NCBI GenBank assembly: GCA_013697825.1
Contig: JACCWD010000113.1
Location: 1 to 64,000, forward strand
Origin: Rubrobacter sp.
Lineage (GTDB): Bacteria > Actinomycetota > Rubrobacteria > Rubrobacterales > Rubrobacteraceae
Reading direction: 5' to 3'
Length of the DNA: 64,000 bases
Both the position numbers and the translations under genes were made by a program. The notes beneath the pieces were generated by a model. The model was not told the DNA's origin, searched no databases, and saw only the letters and a program-made list of their open reading frames with translations. Shown here in pieces: positions 37,646 through 45,570 of this stretch (position 1 is the stretch's first letter; every line of letters starts with the position of its first letter).

Positions 37646-38085
37646 CACGCGCCGAGATCCCGTCCGGCGAACTCCTCGACTATTTCGGCGAAGGTTTCGT
37701 CGGCTGATGTGAGGTATCCGTTCCATTCGTCTGTGTCCCAGATTTCCAATCTGTCGTCCACTCCGGTTATCGTGACGTTTTTGCTGAGGCCCGCGTACTG
37801 CGCGAGCTTCGGGGGGACGAGAACCCGCCCCTGGCGATCGAGCGTCGCCTCGAAGGCCATCGAGAAGAACATCCGCGAGAGTTGGCGGCCCCTCGACGAG
37901 AGATCGGTGTTCGCCTTTATGTTGGCTTTGAACGCCGACCACTCCTCGGGAGGAAAAGCGAACAAGCACCGATCGACGCCTTTGGTGACCACGATGCCCC
38001 CATCGAAATAGGGACGGAGCCTCGAAGGGAGAGTCAAACGTCCCTTCTCATCCAGCGTGTGCTCGTACTCGCCTAACAGAGCCAG
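37645..38085 (-). CDS. mraZ: MraZ transcriptional regulator, CTG start
   Basis: 146 residues if translation starts at CTG 38085. That reading gives ALLGEYEHTLDEKGRLTLPS, the first of two conserved AbrB-like halves; the second is EATLDRQGRVLVPPKLAQYA. An in-frame TAG lies 15 nt upstream and the only ATG/GTG/TTG codon in reach is a TTG at 38037, which would delete the first conserved motif. GGGAGG (38099-38094) is 8 nt before the CTG. A second CTG at 38079 could also serve. MraZ represses the dcw cluster and itself. Confidence 0.88.
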   Translation of the reverse strand: MALLGEYEHTLDEKGRLTLPSRLRPYFDGGIVVTKGVDRCLFAFPPEEWSAFKANIKANTDLSSRGRQLSRMFFSMAFEATLDRQGRVLVPPKLAQYAGLSKNVTITGVDDRLEIWDTDEWNGYLTSADETFAEIVEEFAGRDLGA

Positions 38086-38096
38086 GGTCTTATCCT

Positions 38097-38120
38097 CCCA
38101 CTACGTTCCACTTCGACCCA
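38097..38120 (-). promoter_or_regulatory. Three MraZ-type boxes, 10-bp spacing
   Basis: Reading the minus strand, TGGG (38120-38117), TGGA (38110-38107) and TGGG (38100-38097) are spaced by exactly 10 bp. MraZ is known to bind runs of TGGGN repeats with one-turn spacing ahead of its own gene. The last box overlaps the Shine-Dalgarno of mraZ, so bound MraZ would block both transcription and its readout. Confidence 0.65.
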
Positions 38121-38130
38121 CGATGGCGAA

Positions 38131-38159
38131 ATTCTGTCATATGCACGGTAAATACGCAA
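38131..38159 (-). promoter_or_regulatory. Candidate mraZ / dcw promoter
   Basis: TTGCGT (38159-38154), 17 nt, CAGAAT (38136-38131). The start point would fall at about 38124, just ahead of the MraZ boxes. Each hexamer is only a fair match; the spacing and place favour it. Confidence 0.4.
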
Positions 38160-38427
38160 TCTCCACCCCGCATCTCTCACGCAATTCTCCGTTTTCAGCC
38201 ACCAAAAGTTACATATACCCTCCCCCATAGGGATTAGGATCCCCCTAAAAGGTGGACGACAAACGAAGAGCGTAGCTGCGATGAGATCGCGTCGAAGAAG
38301 TGATGGCAGTCCATATGTTGTATGAATACGAAATTTCCCACAACATATTGGCGTTTCGTTAATTCGGGGTTGGGAAAGCGGAGTTTTTGGGATGAAGAAG
38401 GGCTTGGAAGGGGATTTGAAAGGAGTA
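38160..38427. other. AT-richer intergenic stretch upstream of mraZ
   Basis: Together with the mraZ leader this makes about 340 nt without a gene between mraZ and tRNA. It is visibly richer in A and T than its surroundings. It holds one inverted repeat, ATATGTTGT (38313-38321) and ACAACATAT (38340-38348), with an 18-nt loop, and a C-rich run near 38222-38254. No coding frame is convincing. Confidence 0.5.
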
Positions 38428-38501
38428 TGGGCCCACCAGGACTCGAACCTGGGACCGTCCGATTATGAGTCGGATGCTCTAACCGACTGAGCTATGGGCC
38501 C
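38428..38501 (-). tRNA. tRNA with CAT anticodon (elongator Met, or Ile2)
   Basis: 74 nt cloverleaf: acceptor GGGCCCA paired with TGGGCCC, D arm GCTC-AGTCGGTTA-GAGC, anticodon arm TCCGA-CTCATAA-TCGGA, T arm CCAGG-TTCGAGT-CCTGG, discriminator A, no encoded CCA. CAT reads AUG, or AUA if a lysidine synthetase modifies it. The acceptor GGGCCCA resembles many Ile tRNAs, so Ile2 is a real alternative to elongator Met. Confidence 0.93.
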
Positions 38502-38531
38502 CTATCTCGGGGCGAACGACCGCCCCGGATG

Positions 38532-38604
38532 CTCCCCCGGCTGGACTCGAACCAGCAACCCTCTGATTAACAGTCAGATGCTCTGCCTATTGAGCTACAG
38601 GGGA
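38532..38604 (-). tRNA. tRNA-Asn (GTT)
   Basis: 73 nt cloverleaf: acceptor TCCCCTG with CGGGGGA (one T-G pair), D arm GCTC-AATAGGCA-GAGC, anticodon arm TCTGA-CTGTTAA-TCAGA with anticodon GTT, T arm GCTGG-TTCGAGT-CCAGC, discriminator G. No encoded CCA. It lies 30 nt from the CAT tRNA and is probably in the same transcript. Confidence 0.95.
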
Positions 38605-38644
38605 TCGGCAGCGGATGAGATTATACGGGCAAGCGCGATGTGCT

Positions 38645-41548
38645 TCAAGACGGGGCCGTGATCCCCCGCAAACCCTCCCGAAGCGTCTGAAGCTCCTCCC
38701 GGAACCTTTCCTTCGCGTCGAAGTCGGCGGCCTCCTTCATCTTTCGCTGGCGGCTGAGAATTCCGAGGCGAAGCCACGCCTCCCGCACCGAGGATTCCGT
38801 CGGATAAAGCCTCTCGCCCGCCGCCGCGAGCGAGCCGATGTGATCCATGAAAGGCCGCACCTCTTCGTCCGCGAGGAGCGAATCGAGGTCGTCTCCGGCG
38901 TGCCTCGCAAGGAGCGCGAAAAGGCGCGAATGCCCCTCCTTCCCGAAGTCATCGGGCATGAGGACGAAAGGCTCCGCGTGGCCGGGAACTTCGATGCCGC
39001 CTTCGATGAGGTCGGAGGTGAGATCCGGGCGGGCGAGTATGAGTGCGAGAACGTCATACCCGGCTTGATCGAGCGGCGTCCGCGCCTTCGACTCCCGCCG
39101 AGACTCCGACACGGAGGTCCGGCTCCTCACAGCCCCGAGCGCGTCCGGCGAAACCCCGAGAGCCTCGGTCGCCAAACGCCGCGCCTCCCGCTGGAAAACC
39201 GGGTCCTCGATCTGCCCAAGGAGATCCCGTATTTCCTGCAAAACCCGCGACCGCTCCGCCGCGTCCGCCCCCCGCACACCCTCGGCCTTCACCCGAAAAA
39301 TGTACGAGAGTGCCGGCTCCGCGCCACCGAGCATCTCCCGAAACTCCTCGGGCGAATGCTCCGAAAGCCAGTCCGCCGGATCGTCCGAAAGCCGCAAAAC
39401 CTGAAGGTCGAGCTTGAGTTCCGCCGCCGTCGCCGTCGCCCGCTCGACCGCCTTCTCCCCCGCGGCGTCCGGGTCGAAGAGGACATAAATCTTGTCCGCA
39501 TACCCACTCAAAGTCCGCAGATGAGCGGGCGACGTGGCCGTCCCGAGTGTCGCCACCGCATTCTTTATCCCACTCTGCCAGAGCATGAGTACGTCCGTAT
39601 ACCCCTCCACCACGAGCGCGGCCCGCTCCTTCCGAATACCCTCCATAACTTGCGGGAATCCGTAAAGAAGACTCCGCTTGTCGAACACCTCCGTCTCGGG
39701 GGAATTCAAATACTTCGGCTGATCGTCGCCCATCGCACGCCCCCCGAAACCCACGATCCTCCCCCGACGATCGGAGATCGGGAACGTGATCCGCCCCGCA
39801 AACCTCTCCCCCCCACCCCCCGACACAAGCCCCGCCGCCTCCAAAACCGACCGATCAAACCCGAGCCTCTCCGCCGCCTTCATGAAACCCCCGAAACCTC
39901 GCGGCATCGCATACCCCAGCCTAAATTCTTCTATAGTGGAATTATCGAATCCCCGCCCTTCGAGGTACTTCCGGGCGGCATCGGCTTGTTGAGATTGTGA
40001 TTTCAAGAACGTTTTATGGTAGTAAACGGCGGCGGCGGCGAGGGCTTTGTGGATGTTTCGGCGGCGTTCGCCGCGCTTCTTCGCGGCATCGGCGTCGGCG
40101 GAGGTTCCCTCGTATTCGAGTTCCATGTTCGAGCGTTCGGCGAGGTATAAGACGGAGTCGGTGAAGGAGAACGATTTGAGGTCGCCGACGAGTTTTATGG
40201 CGTCGCCGCCTTTTTGGCAATTATGGGTGATTCCCATCTTTGTCAGAAATGTGTGCGAACCGGTGGTGGCGATGTCAACGACCGTCGTGGGTTCTTCGTA
40301 GTCGATCTCGACCTCCCGAACCATAGACCAGAAATACATCGTGCCGGATATCGACGCGAAGAATCCTTTGAGCGATTCTTTGCAAAGCAAATGCACCGTA
40401 TAAAATCGTCGGTGTTTCGTGCCGTCTTTGCCGACGTATTCTGGCCAGGCGTTTATGGAGCAAACTTTCCGGGTTTGGACGCAAAGGGCGAATATCCCGT
40501 AAGCCAATCCCTCCGAAACCGAAGCGGCGCTCGTGACTTTTTGATACGTGCAGCCGTCTCCGACCATGTAGCCGTCGATCGTCGCTTCTTGGCATGGAGC
40601 CGTCCAATGCAACGCCTCGGTCGGAATCCGTTTGTTTTCGCACCCGCGTCCGAGCCAGCGTTCGAAGAGCGCGGCGAGATCCGTACTCGAACACATCACC
40701 TCGCAAATATTCTTCTCCGGCCGGACAATCGTAGTCGCGGGCCGCTCGAACTCCTCTTCGAGAATCCGCACGACCTTCGGAGCCAAAGTCTCGGTTTCGT
40801 GGACGCCGAAACTCCACTTCACGCCCCCCCTGTAAAGCGAGCCTTCCGCCAGCCAAACCCCGAACAGCCAAGCCGTGTCCTCGTTCACGTGCAACTCGGT
40901 GATCCGCTCATTCCTCGGACCCATCGTATACGCTTTGATAACGCCCTCGCCGGACAACGGCGAGTCGGCGCGCTCATGGTCGGGGATCACGGGATACAGC
41001 CAGAAATCCCCCGGTCGGATATTCGAGGCGCGATCCACGGTAATCTCGCCGTCGCCATTCAGAGCACGCAGCTTTCTCGAAAACCTGAGCGCATCCTCGC
41101 CTTTATGTCGAAAGTGGACGCGCGGATTCACCCGCATCGCCTCGCTCTTCTTGACGAAGACGCACCAGTGATCCGGAGTCAGACTAATGCCCTCCTTCGC
41201 CGCCCCCGTCTTTATCCTCACGGTCGATCCGGTTTTGACCAACTTCTCCGTTATGGACTCGCGCCGCCCGTCAAGCCCGATGACCTCATCGCCGACCTCC
41301 GCCTCCGCAATCCGGATAAAACCCCTCGAAGTCCATATGCGCTCGTTCTCCTCAAGGCACCCGAAGCAATAATAAAACCCCTTCTCCGCGTCCACGCTGA
41401 AAGACCCCGTCTTCTCCGAGTGGTCGGGGTAAGGGCAAAGCCCGACGAAGCGCGCCCCTTGCCGCCGGAGCGCGGTGAACTCCGAGGCGACCTCGACGAT
41501 GTCCGCCGACTCCCTCACGGCCTCGATGCTATTTTGAGAGATTCTCAA
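38645..41548 (-). CDS. dnaG: DNA primase DnaG with an intein in the zinc finger
   Basis: 967 codons, of which 380 are an intein; the spliced primase would be 587 residues, normal for the family. Start is TTG at 41548 with GGGGGAG upstream, giving RISQNSIEAVRESADIVEV. Zinc ligands C38 and H43 (LCPYPDH) and C61 (YYCFG) precede the intein; the fourth, Cys, is the +1 residue after it (CQKGGDAIKLV). Then the RNA-polymerase core (VSGGGGERFAGRITFPISDR, VGFGGRAM), Toprim (ALVVEGYTDVLML, VLFDPDAAGEKA) and the helicase-binding end. Without splicing the zinc finger cannot form. Confidence 0.95.
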   Translation of the reverse strand: MRISQNSIEAVRESADIVEVASEFTALRRQGARFVGLCPYPDHSEKTGSFSVDAEKGFYYCFGCLEENERIWTSRGFIRIAEAEVGDEVIGLDGRRESITEKLVKTGSTVRIKTGAAKEGISLTPDHWCVFVKKSEAMRVNPRVHFRHKGEDALRFSRKLRALNGDGEITVDRASNIRPGDFWLYPVIPDHERADSPLSGEGVIKAYTMGPRNERITELHVNEDTAWLFGVWLAEGSLYRGGVKWSFGVHETETLAPKVVRILEEEFERPATTIVRPEKNICEVMCSSTDLAALFERWLGRGCENKRIPTEALHWTAPCQEATIDGYMVGDGCTYQKVTSAASVSEGLAYGIFALCVQTRKVCSINAWPEYVGKDGTKHRRFYTVHLLCKESLKGFFASISGTMYFWSMVREVEIDYEEPTTVVDIATTGSHTFLTKMGITHNCQKGGDAIKLVGDLKSFSFTDSVLYLAERSNMELEYEGTSADADAAKKRGERRRNIHKALAAAAVYYHKTFLKSQSQQADAARKYLEGRGFDNSTIEEFRLGYAMPRGFGGFMKAAERLGFDRSVLEAAGLVSGGGGERFAGRITFPISDRRGRIVGFGGRAMGDDQPKYLNSPETEVFDKRSLLYGFPQVMEGIRKERAALVVEGYTDVLMLWQSGIKNAVATLGTATSPAHLRTLSGYADKIYVLFDPDAAGEKAVERATATAAELKLDLQVLRLSDDPADWLSEHSPEEFREMLGGAEPALSYIFRVKAEGVRGADAAERSRVLQEIRDLLGQIEDPVFQREARRLATEALGVSPDALGAVRSRTSVSESRRESKARTPLDQAGYDVLALILARPDLTSDLIEGGIEVPGHAEPFVLMPDDFGKEGHSRLFALLARHAGDDLDSLLADEEVRPFMDHIGSLAAAGERLYPTESSVREAWLRLGILSRQRKMKEAADFDAKERFREELQTLREGLRGITAPS
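40220..41359 (-). mobile_element. LAGLIDADG intein in DnaG
   Basis: 380 in-frame residues between CFG and CQKGG. Block A: Cys1 in CLEENERIWTSRGFIRIAEA followed by EVGDEVIGLDG. Block B: LTPDHWCVF with the TxxH motif. Homing endonuclease blocks C and E: LFGVWLAEGSLY and IDGYMVGDGCTY, two LAGLIDADG-like helices each with an acidic residue. Blocks F and G: VVDIATTGSHTFLTKMGITH, then final Asn and Cys+1. All residues needed for class 1 splicing are present, so it is probably active. The stretch seems poorer in GC than the flanking primase, fitting horizontal origin. Confidence 0.95.
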
Positions 41549-42007
41549 CTCGTTCTCCCCCTTCTCGTGATGCCCGTCCGACAATATTACCCGAAGAGGC
41601 TTTCGATTCAGCGACGTTTCATACGAAAACCGGGTGAGGCCGGAGCCGGGCTTCGGGTTTCGTCTCGACGCCCTCGCGAGGCGCGTCGCGGAGAACGCTT
41701 CGCTCCCCGCGTGAGGTCGTGAGTCGAAAGGAGCGGGGTCGGGAGTGCGACCTCGAAACTTCATTCATTCCCCATACGCCAAAATCCCTCGAAGGCCGGG
41801 AGCCGGATGGTCGTATCTCCCCGCGCTCCGCATCGTGTGTCGTATTATCCGCCCTCGCGAAGCGGAGCGAGTACCCGGATCCCACACAAACGAAGCCGCG
41901 TCCGGACGCGATGCCCCTCGACCGAGAACGGTCGGACGAAGTATGCGGCAAACGGCCTCGCGCCGGATATGTCGTCTCGACGGACGGCTTCGGCCGCACG
42001 GCTCCCG
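41549..42007. other. Gap between dgt and dnaG, no clear gene
   Basis: 459 nt after the dgt stop. Frames are open on both strands as usual at this GC content, but none shows a recognisable motif. Short words such as GCGAAGCGGAGCG (41857-41869) echo the dispersed intergenic repeats. Confidence 0.5.
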
Positions 42008-42964
42008 CTACGCGAATATGTCGCCCCTCGGGAGGAAGATGCGCTTGTACGTCGCGATGGCGTACCGGTCGGTCATCCCCGCGACGAAATCCACCGTCTC
42101 GGAGACATCGTCCGGGTCGCTCTTCGCCCGCTCTTCGGGGTGGGCGAGGAAATATTCGAAGAGAGCCTTCACGACGGCCCCGGCTTTCTGTTTCTGGCTC
42201 GAGGCCGGGTTCCGGTACACGTTCTCGAAAAGCCACGAGCGGAGGGACATGAACGGCGCGTAAATTTCGCCGGAGAGGGAAATCTCCCCGCGCTTCTCCG
42301 AGGTCGAGATCATGCCCCGCACGAGCGTGTCTATCCGGTCGCTCATCCTCTCCCCGAGAACCTCGATCGGCTCCTTCGGAAGGTCGCCTATCGAGATGAT
42401 CCCCGCCCGGAGCGCGTCGTCCACGTCGTGGTTCACGTACGCGATCCGGTCGGCGGTTTGCACGATGGCCCCCTCATGCGTGGACGGCGATCCTTTCCCG
42501 GTGTGATGGAGGATGCCATCGCGCACCTCCATCGTGAGATTGAGTCCCGCCCCCTCACGTTCGAGGAGATCCACGACCCGGAGCGAATGCTCGTTGTGCC
42601 GGAAAGACCGTCCATGCGGCGCGAGGGCGCGGTGAAGCTCCTCCTCCCCCGTATGCCCGAACGGCGTATGTCCGAGATCGTGTCCGAAGGCGATCGCCTC
42701 GGCGAGATCCTCATTCAGCCCGAGGGCGCGGGCGATAGTGCGCGAAATTTGCATCACTTCGAGCGTGTGCGTGAGGCGGGTTCGGAAATGATCGCCGTCC
42801 GGGGAGATGAAAACCTGCGTTTTGTGCATGAGCCGCCGGAACGCCTTCGAGTGGATGATGCGATCCCGGTCGCGCTGGAAATCGCTCCTCACCCCGTCCG
42901 GCGGCTCGGGCCGAACCCGACCCGAACTCCCACCGCACGCCCACTTTCCTTCGGCGCGGCTCAC
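42008..42964 (-). CDS. dgt: Deoxyguanosinetriphosphate triphosphohydrolase-like HD protein
   Basis: 318 residues from a GTG. Seen: RSDFQRDRDRIIHSKAFRRL, KTQVFISPDGDHFRTRLTHT, LEVMQISRTIARALGLNEDL, the HD metal motif FGHDLGHTPFGHTGE, and DRIAYVNHDVDDALR. Hydrolyses dNTPs to deoxynucleoside and triphosphate. dgt before dnaG is a common actinobacterial order. Confidence 0.93.
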   Translation of the reverse strand: MSRAEGKWACGGSSGRVRPEPPDGVRSDFQRDRDRIIHSKAFRRLMHKTQVFISPDGDHFRTRLTHTLEVMQISRTIARALGLNEDLAEAIAFGHDLGHTPFGHTGEEELHRALAPHGRSFRHNEHSLRVVDLLEREGAGLNLTMEVRDGILHHTGKGSPSTHEGAIVQTADRIAYVNHDVDDALRAGIISIGDLPKEPIEVLGERMSDRIDTLVRGMISTSEKRGEISLSGEIYAPFMSLRSWLFENVYRNPASSQKQKAGAVVKALFEYFLAHPEERAKSDPDDVSETVDFVAGMTDRYAIATYKRIFLPRGDIFA

Positions 42965-43105
42965 TCGAATCCTCCCTCGAAAGTCGAAATCCGAAAAAGA
43001 GAGGGTTGCGAATCCTTCATCCCCCGTGAACGAAGAAGATGAAGCCCGGCGAAAACCCGTCCCGCGCCGAGTCCGATGAAGGAAGAAGAGAAAGTCGAAA
43101 CCGCC

Positions 43106-43155
43106 CCGACTCCCGACTCCCGAAGCGAGCGGAGCGGAGCGCCTCCCGACTCCCG
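43106..43155. repeat. Heptad-repeat element between recO and dgt
   Basis: CCGACTC CCGACTC CCG (43106-43122) with a 7-nt period, then GAAGCGAGCGGAGCGGAGCG and another CCCGACTCCCG (43145-43155). It starts 8 nt past the recO stop codon. Confidence 0.6.
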
Positions 43156-43163
43156 GTCTTTGC

Positions 43164-43910
43164 TCACGCGGGCCTCCGCCCTCCGCCCTCGGAGATGAGG
43201 GCGTTCGACGGGGCGTGGGCGATGACGTGCGAGCGAACGACGCGGCGGAGAGCCTCGCTCATCCGCTCCGTCTCCGGGAGTTCTTTGAGCGGAAGCCGGA
43301 CGATGGCCCGGAGCCGCTCGAGCGCGCCCGGCGGAAGCGGGAAGGAGTCGCGCGACCCGCCGCCGCACTCGGCGCAAAGTATGCCGCCGAGATCCGGGGC
43401 GAACCGGATCATCCCTTCCAAATCTTCCGGCTCCATCCCACATTCGACGCACGCATCGAGTTGCGGAGCATACCCGGCCAAAATCGCGAGCTTCATCCCG
43501 AACGCCGCCTCCATCACCTCGAAGCCGGAACCCCGGCCTTCGAGCGCGTCGAGCGCGTGATAAAGAAGATTGAAAACCCGGCGGTCGGCCTCGTCGCCCC
43601 CGGAGAGCGACTTCACATACCCGACCATCCGGGCCGCCGCGTCGAAGCGGACGAGATCCTCCCGAATCTTATGGAAGCTCCGAAGCGTCTCGGCTTGCGT
43701 GAGGGTGTCGAGCGAGCGCCCGCTATACGCCATGAACTCCACGCACGAGAGCGGTTCGAGCCTCGCCCCAAATTTGGATCTCGTCTTTCGGATGCCTTTC
43801 GCGATCGCCGAGATGAGTCCGGCGTCTTGCGTATAAAGGTCGAGGATGCGGTCGGCCTCGCCGAAGCGTATGGATCGGAGCACGATCCCTTTATTCCTGT
43901 AAACCGCCAT
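43164..43910 (-). CDS. recO: DNA repair protein RecO
   Basis: 248 residues. N-terminal OB fold (YRNKGIVLRSIRFGEADRIL, DLYTQDAGLISAIAKGIRKT) and a C-terminal helical part with a zinc site, CVECG and CAECGGG. Loads RecA with RecF/RecR in gap repair. Overlaps the deoC end by 20 nt and lies between era and dnaG as in many bacteria. Confidence 0.93.
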   Translation of the reverse strand: MAVYRNKGIVLRSIRFGEADRILDLYTQDAGLISAIAKGIRKTRSKFGARLEPLSCVEFMAYSGRSLDTLTQAETLRSFHKIREDLVRFDAAARMVGYVKSLSGGDEADRRVFNLLYHALDALEGRGSGFEVMEAAFGMKLAILAGYAPQLDACVECGMEPEDLEGMIRFAPDLGGILCAECGGGSRDSFPLPPGALERLRAIVRLPLKELPETERMSEALRRVVRSHVIAHAPSNALISEGGGRRPA

Positions 43911-44598
43911 CTTCCGCTTCCTTCATCACCGCGACGCTCGCGCTCATCCCGAGCCGCGACGCCCCCGCATTGAGCATTTCGAGTGCATCGTCGAGCGTCC
44001 GTATCCCCCCCGAGGCTTTCACCGCGAGTCCTTCGGGAGCCTCCTCGCGGAGTATCGCAACATCCTCGGGGGTCGCACCGGAGGGCGCGAAGCCCGTCGA
44101 GGTCTTCACGAAGTCCGCGCCGCTCGCGGCCACGATTTGCGTCGCGAGGCGCTTCATTTTGTCGTCGAGGTATGCGGTCTCGATTATGACCTTCACAACG
44201 ATGTCGTTGAGGCCATTGTTCATCGCGACGACGCTCACTTCCTGGTTGAGGCTCGCAAGCTCCTCCGCGACGTAATTGAAATCCCCCGAAAGAAACCTCG
44301 AAATGTTCATAACCACGTCGATCTCCGACGCGCCGCCCACGATCGCGTCGCGCACGGCGGAGGTCTTTATAGCCATCGTGTCCGCGCCGAACGGGAACGA
44401 GATGACGGTCGCCACCTTCACGTCCACACCACTCAATTCCCTCGCCGCCCGCCTCACATACCCCGGCGGAATGCACACGGCGGCAAAGTGGTATTCGGCG
44501 GCTTCTTCGCAGATACGGACTATCTCCTTCTCCGTCGTGTCCGGCTTGAGAAGGGTGTGATCCACGGTCTTCGCAAACTCCCTAACCCTCATAGCCAT
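43891..44598 (-). CDS. deoC: Deoxyribose-phosphate aldolase
   Basis: 235 residues, TIM barrel. Splits deoxyribose-5-phosphate to acetaldehyde and glyceraldehyde-3-phosphate. Seen: VDHTLLKPDTTEKEI, AAVCIPPGYVRRA, VISFPFGADTM, EIDVVMNIS, the Schiff-base Lys in GADFVKTSTGFAPSGAT and the second Lys in LAVKASGGIRTLDDAL. Fits with cdd nearby for deoxynucleoside salvage. Confidence 0.95.
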   Translation of the reverse strand: MAMRVREFAKTVDHTLLKPDTTEKEIVRICEEAAEYHFAAVCIPPGYVRRAARELSGVDVKVATVISFPFGADTMAIKTSAVRDAIVGGASEIDVVMNISRFLSGDFNYVAEELASLNQEVSVVAMNNGLNDIVVKVIIETAYLDDKMKRLATQIVAASGADFVKTSTGFAPSGATPEDVAILREEAPEGLAVKASGGIRTLDDALEMLNAGASRLGMSASVAVMKEAEDGGLQE

Positions 44599-44658
44599 GA
44601 AATTCCCTCCTCACTCAAAGATGTCGAAAACCAACCCGCCCATTATAACCGCCGCCAA

Positions 44659-45570
44659 CTATAACCCGAGCCGATCCAAAAACTGCGGATCCCCCCTCCA
44701 CCCCGGACTCACCTTCACTTTGAGGTCGAGGTAAATCCGAACTCCAAGTAGACGCTCAACGTCGAGTCGAGCTTCACTCCCGATCCTCTTTATGGTCTTC
44801 CCGTCCTTGCCGAGCACGATCATGCGCTGACTTTTCCGCTCCACATGGAGGATCGCATACACCACCGTAACGTTCTCCTTCCGCTCGACATCCTCCACCT
44901 CGACCGCGACGGCGTGCGGAACCTCATCCCGAAGCGCATTCAAAGCCTTCTCGCGTATGTACTCCGCGAGGATGAACGTCTCCGGATAGTCGGTCGCCAC
45001 GCCCTCGGGGAAATATTGCGGGCCGGGCGGAAGGAGTTCGAGGACGGAATCCATGAGCGGGTCGGTATTCAGTCCGGTGGACGCGCTCATCAAAAACGTC
45101 TCGCGCCACTCGCCGAGTCCGGTGAGGGCGGCGACGATGGGGAGGGCTTCGTCGCGCTTTTCGAGGAGATCCACCTTATTCACGCACGCGATGGCGGGCA
45201 CGCCAGACTCGGAGACGATGCGGGCGACGTACCGGTCTCCGCTTCCGAGTCCTTTCGTCGCCTGCGAAGCGTCGAGGAGGAAGAGGATCGCATCGGACTC
45301 CGCGAGGCTCGCGAGAACTTGTTCCTGCATGCGAGAGCGAAGCGTGTCCTTCGGCTTTTGCGATCCGGGCGTATCTACGAACACCGCCTGACAACCGGGC
45401 GCGTTCCGAACCCCGCGGATCGGCCCCCGCGTGGTTTGCGGGCGAGGCGACGTGATCGAAACCTTCTCCCCGACGAGCCTATTCACGAGCGTGCTTTTCC
45501 CGACGTTCGGCCTTCCGACGACGGCGACGAACCCGCTCCGGAACCCGTTCTCGGGCGAAATCTCAGACAC
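44659..45570 (-). CDS. era: GTPase Era
   Basis: 303 residues from a GTG at 45570 that overlaps the methyltransferase stop by 8 nt. G1 VGRPNVGKSTLVNRL, G2 region SPRPQTTRGPIRG, G3 VFVDTPGSQKP, G4 NKVDL, and a C-terminal KH domain (RKSQRMIVLGKDGKTIKRIG). Assists 30S maturation. A typical era neighbour, ybeY, is two genes further upstream. Confidence 0.95.
   Translation of the reverse strand: MSEISPENGFRSGFVAVVGRPNVGKSTLVNRLVGEKVSITSPRPQTTRGPIRGVRNAPGCQAVFVDTPGSQKPKDTLRSRMQEQVLASLAESDAILFLLDASQATKGLGSGDRYVARIVSESGVPAIACVNKVDLLEKRDEALPIVAALTGLGEWRETFLMSASTGLNTDPLMDSVLELLPPGPQYFPEGVATDYPETFILAEYIREKALNALRDEVPHAVAVEVEDVERKENVTVVYAILHVERKSQRMIVLGKDGKTIKRIGSEARLDVERLLGVRIYLDLKVKVSPGWRGDPQFLDRLGL

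Noticed and set aside
38222-38254. Intrinsic terminator near the C-rich run upstream of mraZ
   Set aside because: The G/C-rich arms do not pair well and no T-run follows on either strand.
41619-42236. Minus-strand frame of 205 codons between dgt and dnaG
   Set aside because: It overlaps the end of dgt out of frame and shows only Arg/Pro/Glu-rich sequence without motifs.
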